The notes beneath the pieces are model-generated. The model saw only the letters and a program-made list of their open reading frames with translations, ran no database searches and had not been told where the DNA came from. Positions 1 to 5,007 of a stretch of 5,177 bases of DNA are shown piece by piece. The stretch covers positions 1 to 5,177 of the forward strand of contig JAGRBY010000534.1 of the NCBI GenBank assembly GCA_020433835.1, in the 5' to 3' direction. The translations under genes and the position numbers were made by a program. Position 1 is the stretch's first letter. The number at the start of each line of letters is the position of its first letter. This DNA is from Anaerolineae bacterium (GTDB lineage: Bacteria > Chloroflexota > Anaerolineae > 4572-78 > J111).

Positions 1-26
1 ATCGCTTCATTGGCCTTATCTATGGC

Positions 27-32
27 TATAAT
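27..32 (+). promoter_or_regulatory. Probable -10 box of the rpsF-ssb-rpsR promoter
   Basis: A perfect TATAAT lies at 27-32, with TG two bases upstream of it (23-24), close to an extended -10. The matching -35 region would fall at about 4-9, where the sequence GCTTCA is a poor match to TTGACA, so the call rests on the -10 alone. Transcription would begin near 38-40 and give a leader of about 170 bases before rpsF. A very similar block, TATGG followed by TATAAT, occurs in the promoter at 2787-2814. Confidence 0.5.
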
Positions 33-42
33 AACGCCTCAA

Positions 43-108
43 CCGGCACGATGTTCTGATGGTTATTCTGTTGTTAAAGTACTTCTTTACCGGAACGATG
101 CTCTGATG
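43..108 (+). repeat. Diverged 19-bp direct repeat in the rpsF leader
   Basis: The copies are CCGGCACGATGTTCTGATG (43-61) and CCGGAACGATGCTCTGATG (90-108). They match at 17 of 19 bases and start 47 bases apart; the sequence outside the 19 bases does not match. Both begin with CCGG and lie in the probable 5' untranslated leader of the bS6 operon. The similarity is directly visible. Whether the copies are protein or RNA binding sites, or the trace of a local duplication, is not known. Confidence 0.6.
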
Positions 109-169
109 TACGACACCTATATGCTGTCAGGTAGAGCAATTTGCTCTATTCTTTCTGCTCTTAGCATCG
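96..169 (+). promoter_or_regulatory. Possible structured RNA leader of rpsF
   Basis: By eye this stretch can form a three-way arrangement. CGATGCT (96-102) pairs perfectly with AGCATCG (163-169). CTGATG (103-108) pairs with TGTCAG (125-130) using two G-U pairs. TAGAGCAA (132-139) and TTGCTCTA (141-148) form a perfect 8-bp dyad around T140, so as RNA the innermost pairs would open. The Shine-Dalgarno lies about 25 bases beyond the outer stem. In many bacteria the bS6:bS18 complex binds a structured leader of its own mRNA through a CCG element; CCGG at 90-93 lies just 5' of this fold. A match to that motif is only a hypothesis, since no energy calculation or covariation was possible. Confidence 0.35.
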
Positions 170-209
170 ACTAAGGGCTAAAATCCACAGAAAGGAGGTG
201 CTGACTGAC

Positions 210-497
210 ATGCGAAACTATGAGCTTGCGTTCATCATATCGCCAAATATTGATGAAGAGGGCGCCACAAATGTCGTAGAAAAAGTCTCTGGCTTTGTCA
301 AGGCTATCGACGGCGAAGTGGCGTCTATTGATGTCTGGGGCCGGCGTACATTGGCTTACCCTATCAATAATCATCGTGAGGGAACGTACGTACGCTTGGA
401 GACAAAAATGCCACCGGGGTCACTTGAAGACTTAGAGCGCAATCTGAAGTTGTCGGAAGATGTGATACGTTATTTGTTGATAAATATGGATAGTTAA
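210..497 (+). CDS. rpsF: Small ribosomal subunit protein bS6
   Basis: This 95-residue protein has the length and sequence of bS6, which binds the central domain of 16S rRNA together with bS18 on the 30S platform. It opens with the typical MRNYELAFIISP strand. It then has the conserved IDVWGRRTLAYPINNHREGTY block (residues 44-64) and the late segment LSEDVIRYLLINMD (residues 81-94) that forms the last helix and strand. ATG at 210 is chosen because a near-perfect Shine-Dalgarno, AAAGGAGGTG, lies at 191-200. An in-frame GTG at 198 overlaps that Shine-Dalgarno and is unlikely to be the start. It is the first gene of the bS6-SSB-bS18 operon, followed 16 bases later by ssb. Unlike some relatives it has no long acidic C-terminal tail. 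Confidence 0.96.
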   Translation: MRNYELAFIISPNIDEEGATNVVEKVSGFVKAIDGEVASIDVWGRRTLAYPINNHREGTYVRLETKMPPGSLEDLERNLKLSEDVIRYLLINMDS

Positions 498-513
498 TTA
501 GGCGGTGTGAAAA

Positions 514-933
514 ATGGGACGAGGTCTAAATAAAGTCATGGTAATCGGCAACATGGGGAGAGATCCGGAAATGCGTTACACACCTTCCGGGAAGCCGGTT
601 ACTTCGTTCAGTTTAGCCTCCAGCCGGTCTTGGGTTGCTCCGGATGGAGAACGTCGAGAAGAAACCGAATGGTTTAACGTCGTTGCGTGGGGAGGGTTGG
701 CCGAAATTTGCAATCAAAAATTGTTCAAAAGCCAACAGGTCTACGTAGAAGGGCGATTGCAAACCCGAAGTTGGGAAGATGAAAACGGTCAACGTCATTT
801 TCGAACGGAAATAGTTGCCAGCGATATGATTATTTTAGGGCCAAGAGACAGAAGTAAGCTTGGCTTTAGTAGTAACGGCAGCAGCTATGAAGATGAAGAG
901 AATGAGGTCTTCTCTACGTATCCGGACAACTAA
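514..933 (+). CDS. ssb: Single-stranded DNA-binding protein SSB
   Basis: This 139-residue protein coats single-stranded DNA in replication, recombination and repair. Residues 1-110 form the OB fold: LNKVMVIGNMGRDPEMRYTPSG at the start (5-26), TEWFNVVAWGGLAE (51-64), VYVEGRLQTRSWEDENG (76-92) and RTEIVASDMIILG (97-109). W40, W53 and W87 line up with the DNA-stacking tryptophans 40, 54 and 88 of E. coli SSB. A short linker of about 30 residues follows and ends in EDEENEVFSTYPDN. The tail is acidic but lacks the usual Asp-Asp-Asp-Ile-Pro-Phe tip through which SSB recruits partner proteins, and the whole protein is short for the family. Start ATG 514 has AGGCGGTG at 500-507. It lies between the bS6 and bS18 genes, the classical arrangement. 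Confidence 0.95.
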   Translation: MGRGLNKVMVIGNMGRDPEMRYTPSGKPVTSFSLASSRSWVAPDGERREETEWFNVVAWGGLAEICNQKLFKSQQVYVEGRLQTRSWEDENGQRHFRTEIVASDMIILGPRDRSKLGFSSNGSSYEDEENEVFSTYPDN

Positions 934-995
934 CAATATATCAATCAATCTCAAATTTTACATCCTGAACCTGAACAGTAGGAGATTTTGAAGTA
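934..995 (+). other. 62-bp spacer between ssb and rpsR with the rpsR ribosome binding site
   Basis: The gap is AT-rich and has no strong hairpin or convincing promoter. It contains a small tandem CCTGAACCTGAA (964-975). The Shine-Dalgarno AGGAGA (980-985) lies about 11 bases before the GTG start of rpsR and decides that start. The gap is wider than the 16 bases between rpsF and ssb, but nothing in it argues against co-transcription. Confidence 0.6.
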
Positions 996-1331
996 GTGGA
1001 CAACAGAGAAAACAATCAAGATAATAGAGGCGGCTCTCAACGCCAACGCTCTTTCCAACGGAACAGTGGTGGTGGTCGTTCATCATCGCGCTTTCGGTCA
1101 AGACGGCGGCGGGTGTGTGCCTTTTGTGCCGATAAAAACAAAGTCCTTGACTGGAAAAAAGCCGATGATCTGCGGCGCTACGTGGGCGACAGTGGCGAGA
1201 TTTTGCCTCGACGTAAAAATGGCTTATGCGCCCGCCATCAGCGTAGTATGGCTGTGGCTATCAAACGCGCCCGCCATTTGGCGTTATTGCCTTACACCAA
1301 TGATCATATTCGGATTATGAGCCACGGTTGA
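996..1331 (+). CDS. rpsR: Small ribosomal subunit protein bS18, zinc-binding (C+) type
   Basis: The 111-residue product is bS18, the 30S platform protein that pairs with bS6. The core runs from about residue 37 to 101: [26 protein letters not shown], then [34 protein letters not shown]. Two pairs of metal ligands are visible, C41-x2-C44 and C78-x2-H81, the pattern of zinc-containing bS18. The first 36 residues are a basic, low-complexity Gln/Asn/Arg/Ser/Gly extension, expected to be disordered and to contact rRNA. The start is GTG 996, supported by AGGAGA at 980-985; no ATG occurs in frame before the core. It is the last gene of the bS6-SSB operon. No rplI follows; a terminator comes 31 bases after the stop. 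Confidence 0.95.
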   Translation: MDNRENNQDNRGGSQRQRSFQRNSGGGRSSSRFRSRRRRVCAFCADKNKVLDWKKADDLRRYVGDSGEILPRRKNGLCARHQRSMAVAIKRARHLALLPYTNDHIRIMSHG

Positions 1332-1362
1332 AATAGCGTTCGTTCATAATTACTGAACTTCT

Positions 1363-1397
1363 TAGCGAGCGACCCTTTGGGGTCGTTTGCTATTTTT
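1363..1397 (+). terminator. Rho-independent terminator of the rpsF-ssb-rpsR operon
   Basis: TAGCGAGCGACCC (1363-1375) pairs with GGGTCGTTTGCTA (1380-1392) across a TTTG loop, giving a 13-bp stem with two G-U pairs. It is followed directly by TTTTT (1393-1397). This is a textbook intrinsic terminator on the plus strand and separates the ribosomal operon from the isomerase gene. Confidence 0.9.
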
Positions 1398-1399
1398 GT

Positions 1400-1407
1400 T
1401 ATACAAT
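1400..1407 (+). promoter_or_regulatory. Weak candidate -10 box for the isomerase gene
   Basis: TATACAAT at 1400-1407 contains TACAAT, a fair -10. It lies in the only gap between the upstream terminator and the gene at 1464. No good -35 is seen at the proper distance, since that position falls inside the terminator stem. A promoter is expected here from the context, but its exact place is uncertain. Confidence 0.3.
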
Positions 1408-1411
1408 AGTT

Positions 1412-1453
1412 ACTTGGTTTACGACCAAGATCTCGATCTGACTTCAACCAAGT
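1412..1453 (+). promoter_or_regulatory. Competing stems next to the isomerase ribosome binding site
   Basis: ACTTGGTT (1412-1419) has two possible partners downstream. ACCAAG (1424-1429) gives a 6-bp hairpin with a 5-base loop (CTTGGT 1413-1418). AACCAAGT (1446-1453) gives a perfect 8-bp stem ending right at the Shine-Dalgarno TGAGGAGA (1453-1460). The pairings exclude each other, so the leader could alternate between a form that leaves the ribosome binding site free and one that crowds it. The complementarity is seen directly; a regulatory role is inference. Confidence 0.35.
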
Positions 1454-1463
1454 GAGGAGAATT

Positions 1464-2756
1464 ATGGCCAAAAAAGATGTTCGATCTTCTAGAGAGCCAA
1501 CACGCCGTCAAATGGCGCGCTCTAGAAAAGAACGTGAGCAATTACGATTACTGTATATGGGGTTGGGAGGAGTTGGAATCTTAATTTTGCTCATTCTGGG
1601 ATACGGGTTGATTCAGAAGTACGTGATCGAGCCAAATTCGCCAGTGGTTGTTGTTGACGGCGAAGAAATTATCACCAAAGATTACCGCAATCGTGTACAG
1701 TATGAGCGTTTTCTGCTCGATAGACAGCTTCAACAAATTCAACAGCAGCTTGTTGGCATGCCACCTCAAGAAGAGGGTGAAGATCAATTTACCCAGTTGA
1801 TGCGTAATCAATATCAACAGATGGCCAACCAAGTGTTACAGCAGCGCAGCATCATCGATCGCCAAGCGGTTGATATGATGGTGGAAGATAAGCTGGTAGC
1901 CAATGAAGCCGAATCGCGCGGTTTAACCGTTTCTGATGAAGAAGTTACCGAAGCTATTAATCGGATTGTAGCCCGCCAAGAAGGTGGCTTGACGGCCGCA
2001 TCAGCCTCAGAAACCCGCACCGCGGTAGCCGATGCCTCGGCCACCGCTGCTTTGTGGACACCCACGCCCACATTTACACCTTCGCCAACGCTCACTGTAA
2101 CTGAAGAAATTACTCCTACAGCCACCCCGGCTGATACGCCAACACCCGCGCCGACACCGACCTTAAATGTTATTTCTGAAGATGACTTAACCACCCAGAG
2201 ACAAAATTGGTTCAATACCTTAGCCGACACGGTTGGCATTAATGAAGCGACGTATCGAAGTTACATTGCCAGTGGTCTCTTAAAAGATAAATTACGCGAA
2301 GCTCTTGGGGACGAAGTGCCAAATATAGCCGAACAAAGCCATGCGCGTCATATTCTTGTTGAGACTGAAGAAGAAGCTAACGATGTGATTGAACGGCTTG
2401 AAGCCGGTGAGGATTTTGCTGATTTGGCGGAAGAACTCTCCTTAGATACAACAAGTGGCGTTGCCGGTGGAGATTTAGGCTTTGTACCGGCGGGTAGCTT
2501 TGTTGGCCCGGTTGACGAAGCGGTTTTCACTTTACCTGTTGGCAAAATTAGCGAACCCATCGAAACCCAGTTTGGTTGGCACGTAATAGAAGTGATCGAA
2601 CGGGAAGAGCGCGAGTTGTCGCCGTCTGACTACAGCCAGCGTCAAAGTCAAGCCTACAGTGACTGGTTGAATGCGGCACGCGCCGAGACAACGATTGAAG
2701 ATCTTTGGACCAGCGACAAAGCACCGGCCGATACATTTTTTGGTCAGAACTTATGA
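1464..2756 (+). CDS. Membrane-anchored parvulin-type peptidyl-prolyl isomerase (SurA/PrsA-like)
   Basis: This 430-residue protein should catalyse cis-trans isomerisation of prolyl bonds and assist folding of exported proteins outside the membrane. A basic N-terminus (residues 1-28) is followed by one hydrophobic segment (about 29-50) without a lipobox or clear cleavage site, so it is probably a type II anchor. The SurA-N-like chaperone region covers about 61-170 and resumes at 246-282 (NWFNTLADTVGINEATYRSYI). Between these lies a Thr/Pro-rich spacer (199-234). The rotamase domain covers about 291-380, with HARHILV (293-299), GGDLGF (335-340), VFTLPVGKISEPI (354-366) and FGWHVIEV (370-377). 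ATG 1464 is preferred because the Shine-Dalgarno GAGGAG (1454-1459) precedes it; an in-frame GTG at 1452 would place that site inside the gene. It appears to be transcribed alone. Confidence 0.9.
   Translation: MAKKDVRSSREPTRRQMARSRKEREQLRLLYMGLGGVGILILLILGYGLIQKYVIEPNSPVVVVDGEEIITKDYRNRVQYERFLLDRQLQQIQQQLVGMPPQEEGEDQFTQLMRNQYQQMANQVLQQRSIIDRQAVDMMVEDKLVANEAESRGLTVSDEEVTEAINRIVARQEGGLTAASASETRTAVADASATAALWTPTPTFTPSPTLTVTEEITPTATPADTPTPAPTPTLNVISEDDLTTQRQNWFNTLADTVGINEATYRSYIASGLLKDKLREALGDEVPNIAEQSHARHILVETEEEANDVIERLEAGEDFADLAEELSLDTTSGVAGGDLGFVPAGSFVGPVDEAVFTLPVGKISEPIETQFGWHVIEVIEREERELSPSDYSQRQSQAYSDWLNAARAETTIEDLWTSDKAPADTFFGQNL
2058..2165 (+). other. Thr/Pro-rich low-complexity spacer within the isomerase
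   Basis: These bases encode residues 199-234 of the isomerase, an imperfect run of TPTPTFTPSPTLT and TPTATPADTPTPAPTPT around a short acidic stretch. Such spacers are usually disordered and extended, and are frequent in exported proteins of Chloroflexota. The spacer falls inside the chaperone domain, not between it and the rotamase domain. Codon usage varies from repeat to repeat, so this is not a recent tandem duplication. Confidence 0.75.
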
Positions 2757-2776
2757 CAAATTTCTTCAGCGTACTA

Positions 2777-2794
2777 AATTCCCACTTTGGAATT
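2777..2794. repeat. Inverted repeat over the -35 region upstream of the HATPase gene
   Basis: AATTCC (2777-2782) and GGAATT (2789-2794) are perfect 6-bp arms around CACTTT. The right arm coincides with the proposed -35 box TTGGAA (2787-2792). There is no T-tract after it, so a terminator for the isomerase gene is unlikely. The position suits an operator, but that is inference. No other terminator is visible after the isomerase stop at 2756. Confidence 0.4.
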
Positions 2795-2814
2795 GTTGGG
2801 AGTTATGGTATAAT
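2787..2814 (+). promoter_or_regulatory. Sigma-70-type extended -10 promoter of the HATPase-STAS pair
   Basis: TATAAT at 2809-2814 is preceded by TGG (2806-2808), making a perfect extended -10 (TGnTATAAT). TTGGAA at 2787-2792 matches four of six -35 positions with a 16-bp spacer. Transcription would begin near 2820-2822, about 30 bases before the start codon at 2853. It looks like a housekeeping-sigma promoter, not that of an alternative sigma factor. Confidence 0.75.
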
Positions 2815-2852
2815 CGGTTAGTCTTAAATACTATCAAACACAGGTAGAGTCA

Positions 2853-3362
2853 ATGGCCCCACAGAGTAATAGGGTTGTAGAACTAAGAATACCGAGTGAA
2901 CTTGGATACGAGAAGATAGCCCGCGAAGCTGTGGCAACAGTCGCCCATCGACTGAATTTTACCAAAGAAAAGGTAGAGGATATCAAAACCGCAATTAGCG
3001 AAGCCTGTACCAATGCTATTCGCTACGGCAGTGGTTCTGATGCCCGAATGAAGGTAGTGGTCATTCTCACTGCCGATGAGGATAAGCTCGATATTTTGAT
3101 TAAAGACCCCGGTGCCAGCGGTGCGCCACCTATTGATATAGATATTCCTGATATTGATGGTATGGTAGAAGGAAAACGTCGACTGGGAGGTATGGGGCTA
3201 TATATTATCCGTGAATTGGTTGATGAAGCCGGTTTTGTTGAAGCGGCTGATGATGATGAAGGCAATCAGTTTCGGATGGTCATCTATCGGGTTGAAGATA
3301 CAAAAACAGAATCCAGCCCTGAAGCATCCGCCTCAGGTGCAGACAACGGAGGTTCACCATAA
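2853..3362 (+). CDS. RsbW/SpoIIAB-type serine kinase, anti-sigma-factor-like HATPase
   Basis: This 169-residue protein belongs to the small GHKL ATPases that act as switch kinases, binding a sigma factor or other target and phosphorylating a STAS partner. The N box is clear: VEDIKTAISEACTNAIRYG (residues 41-59), with E50 and N54 as expected for the catalytic base and magnesium ligand. DPG (85-87) is the G1-type box, and LGGMGLYIIREL (111-122) is the glycine-rich G2 box. The fold ends near residue 147. A Ser/Glu/Ala-rich tail (148-169) follows that is not part of the family core. The ribosome binding site (GGTAGAG, 2843-2849) is mediocre. Its stop overlaps the start of the STAS gene, so the two should be made in step. 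Its target cannot be read from this window. Confidence 0.88.
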   Translation: MAPQSNRVVELRIPSELGYEKIAREAVATVAHRLNFTKEKVEDIKTAISEACTNAIRYGSGSDARMKVVVILTADEDKLDILIKDPGASGAPPIDIDIPDIDGMVEGKRRLGGMGLYIIRELVDEAGFVEAADDDEGNQFRMVIYRVEDTKTESSPEASASGADNGGSP

Positions 3363-3364
3363 TG
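3348..3364 (+). promoter_or_regulatory. Overlapping stop-start (TAATG) with internal ribosome binding site
   Basis: The HATPase stop TAA (3360-3362) shares its last A with the ATG (3362-3364) of the STAS gene. GGAGG (3348-3352), a strong Shine-Dalgarno, lies within the last codons of the HATPase at the normal distance from that ATG. This geometry supports translational coupling and a fixed ratio of the two partners. Confidence 0.8.
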
Positions 3365-3727
3365 AGCGAAGAAATTCAGGTCTCGGTTCGTGGGGAAGGT
3401 GATGTTACAGTTATAGATTTAATCGGTGATGTTACAACATTTGCCGAAGAGGCTATTAATCAAGCTTATCAAAGTGCCTCCGCCGATGGTGCCAAAAATA
3501 TAGTTTTCAATTTTCGTGAAAACGATTACATTAACAGCGCCGGCATTGCTATTTTGATAGGTGTTGTTACGGAAGCCCGCAAAAGAGATCAAAAACTGTT
3601 GATGACCGGTCTTAGTGCCCATTTTCAAAAAATATTCCGCATGGTGGGTTTAACCCAATATGCTGATTTGCATCCAACAGTCAACGATGCTTTGGCCTCA
3701 GTAAATGGGGAAGCGGCAGCCAACTAA
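3362..3727 (+). CDS. STAS-domain anti-anti-sigma-factor-like protein (RsbV/SpoIIAA family)
   Basis: The 121-residue protein is a single STAS domain, the phosphorylatable partner of RsbW-type kinases. Visible family features are the strand VTVIDLIGDVTTF (residues 15-27), the strand NIVFNF (46-51), the phospho-site loop DYINSAGIAILIG (55-67), and the last helices with FQKIFRMVGLTQY (88-100). S59 lines up with the phosphorylated serine of SpoIIAA (S58) and RsbV (S56). The usual Asp before it is Asn here, and the second Ser/Thr is Ala60. In the known mechanism the unphosphorylated protein binds the kinase and frees its target. The coupled upstream kinase gene is its obvious partner. It lacks any receiver, sensor or membrane domain, and no phosphatase gene is in view. 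Confidence 0.9.
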   Translation: MSEEIQVSVRGEGDVTVIDLIGDVTTFAEEAINQAYQSASADGAKNIVFNFRENDYINSAGIAILIGVVTEARKRDQKLLMTGLSAHFQKIFRMVGLTQYADLHPTVNDALASVNGEAAAN

Positions 3728-3756
3728 ATTCTCGGTTTGTTAAATTACTGTATACC

Positions 3757-3781
3757 AAAAAGCCACACAATATGTGTGGCT
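3757..3781 (-). terminator. Intrinsic terminator of truD, possibly bidirectional
   Basis: AGCCACACA (3761-3769) and TGTGTGGCT (3773-3781) form a perfect 9-bp stem around ATA. On the minus strand the stem runs directly into TTTTT (complement of 3757-3761), so it terminates leftward transcription from truD, whose stop is about 24 bases before it. On the plus strand it is followed only by GTTGTGTTTC, a poor T-tract, so ending of the STAS transcript here would be less efficient. Confidence 0.8.
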
Positions 3782-3804
3782 GTTGTGTTTCTCGCCAGAA
3801 AAAC

Positions 3805-4998
3805 CTAATTTGTTTTCATGACCTCTGCTAACACCCTTGTAGCGTAAGAGCCGGACGGCAGTTCGAAAGCGATCATTAATCCTCTATCCCACCACACCTC
3901 GGGATTTTTAACCGGAAAACGATAGGGACGACGCGCCCCACTAATTTTTAAGCCCGGAACTTTAAAGGCTTCCAAAGAAAGAAGATATTCTTCCAGCAAA
4001 GCTTTTTCTCTTTGCCCGGGTTTGCCTTGCGCCTCCAATGTTTTTGTCCCAAAAATAGGACCGGCCGGACTTATCTCAAAACTATCGGCTCTTGGCTGCT
4101 CGACAGCAGCCGATTCCACCACAAAAGCCGCACCCTTTTGATGAATATAAGCGATATCCCCATCTTCCAGTTGGTCAAGCTGCTGTACGCGATCAATCAA
4201 CATCCGATTAAAAAGGTGAGCCTGAAATGCAGAGACAAAAAAAGTCTTTGTCTTTTTGTTGAGAACGTTTAGCGCCATGCTCACGTCGCCGTTTGCTTTG
4301 TGAATGGCCTCCAGTACCTGTCGTTCATCACTAAAATTGTTAGGCCATATATTCAGAGCGCCGGCCCAATCTCCTTCATCGACCCGTTGTCGTGCGGCCT
4401 GGATAGTGACCGCTTCGTGCGGGTGAGGACGCCCTAAAAATTCAGCTACAAACTCCGATACATTGTTTTGCACAATGAGTTGACCTAATTGTCCTGTGTT
4501 GCCTCGATTTCCAAAGCGCTGCGAGTCGAAGAAGTTAGGTACACCTTTTCTAGCCAATACATCCACTATCGCTTTAGCTTGCGAAACAGCGTTTTCATCC
4601 ACCTGAGTCACTCTTATCTCAAATCGATTTCCAGTCAGGTGGCCTGTTTTTAACTTGTTTCTATGACGATTGACATCTAAAATGGTAACATTGGGAATGT
4701 CTAGGGCTTGAACTGCTTCTACCGAGACGTTATCTATCGAAAATGTTTGGCGGGTAACAGCCTGGGCATCTTTCAAACCCGCATAGCCGATGACACGGGG
4801 CGAAATGCCCAACGCTTGTGCTATCTTTCTGGCTGCAGCCGGCGTTGATAGCCCAATTTTTTCGATTTTGGCATAGATATGCTGGCCTTGCCCTGAAGGC
4901 GCATAGAGAGGCATCTCTTCAACAAAAAAATCTTCGGGGGCCGCTTTTATTTGGCCCCCGATACCTACTTGGTCAGCGGTGAGATAAATTGAGTTCAT
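3805..4998 (-). CDS. truD: tRNA pseudouridine(13) synthase TruD
   Basis: This 397-residue enzyme converts uridine 13 of certain tRNAs (tRNA-Glu in E. coli) to pseudouridine. The family motifs appear in order: PEDFFVEEMPLY near the start (residues 21-32), VIGYAGLKDAQAVTRQTFS (69-87) with the catalytic aspartate D77, HLTGNRFEIRV (120-130), PNFFDSQRFGNRGN (154-167), FFVSAFQAHLFNRML (253-267), ISGARRPYR (352-360) and ELPSGSYATRVLAEVMK near the end (379-395). It is longer than the E. coli enzyme (349 residues). The insertion or TRUD domain between the catalytic halves is about residues 168-250. The ATG at 4998 suits the family N-terminus (YLTADQVGIGG). Its ribosome binding site is weak: only GGAAGAG about 12 bases away, in the end of the preceding gene. 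It lies 9 bases after a pentapeptide-repeat gene and converges on the STAS gene. Confidence 0.95.
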   Translation of the reverse strand: MNSIYLTADQVGIGGQIKAAPEDFFVEEMPLYAPSGQGQHIYAKIEKIGLSTPAAARKIAQALGISPRVIGYAGLKDAQAVTRQTFSIDNVSVEAVQALDIPNVTILDVNRHRNKLKTGHLTGNRFEIRVTQVDENAVSQAKAIVDVLARKGVPNFFDSQRFGNRGNTGQLGQLIVQNNVSEFVAEFLGRPHPHEAVTIQAARQRVDEGDWAGALNIWPNNFSDERQVLEAIHKANGDVSMALNVLNKKTKTFFVSAFQAHLFNRMLIDRVQQLDQLEDGDIAYIHQKGAAFVVESAAVEQPRADSFEISPAGPIFGTKTLEAQGKPGQREKALLEEYLLSLEAFKVPGLKISGARRPYRFPVKNPEVWWDRGLMIAFELPSGSYATRVLAEVMKTN

Positions 4999-5007
4999 TA
5001 GGGCAAT

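Noticed and set aside
198..209. GTG at 198 as the start of rpsF
   Set aside because: It overlaps the Shine-Dalgarno AAAGGAGGTG and would add four residues before the conserved MRNYEL start; ATG at 210 fits better.
171..374. Minus-strand frame of 67 codons over the start of rpsF
   Set aside because: It is antisense to bS6 and its leader, with no motif and no ribosome binding site of note.
880..960. A frameshift in ssb hiding a normal IPF tail
   Set aside because: Neither alternative frame encodes an acidic IPF-like end before or after the stop; one stops at once and the other reads basic residues.
1452..1463. GTG at 1452 as the start of the isomerase
   Set aside because: The next codons AGG AGA are the ribosome binding site for the ATG at 1464.
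1814..2239. Minus-strand open frame of 141 codons rich in Val/Gly (VGVGAGVGVSAGVAVGV)
   Set aside because: It is the antisense reading of the Thr/Pro spacer and surrounding isomerase codons. The repetitive look comes from the TP repeats, and the sense frame has clear domain matches on both sides.
4012..4272. Plus-strand open frame of 86 codons inside truD
   Set aside because: It lies wholly antisense to conserved truD sequence and has no recognisable motif.
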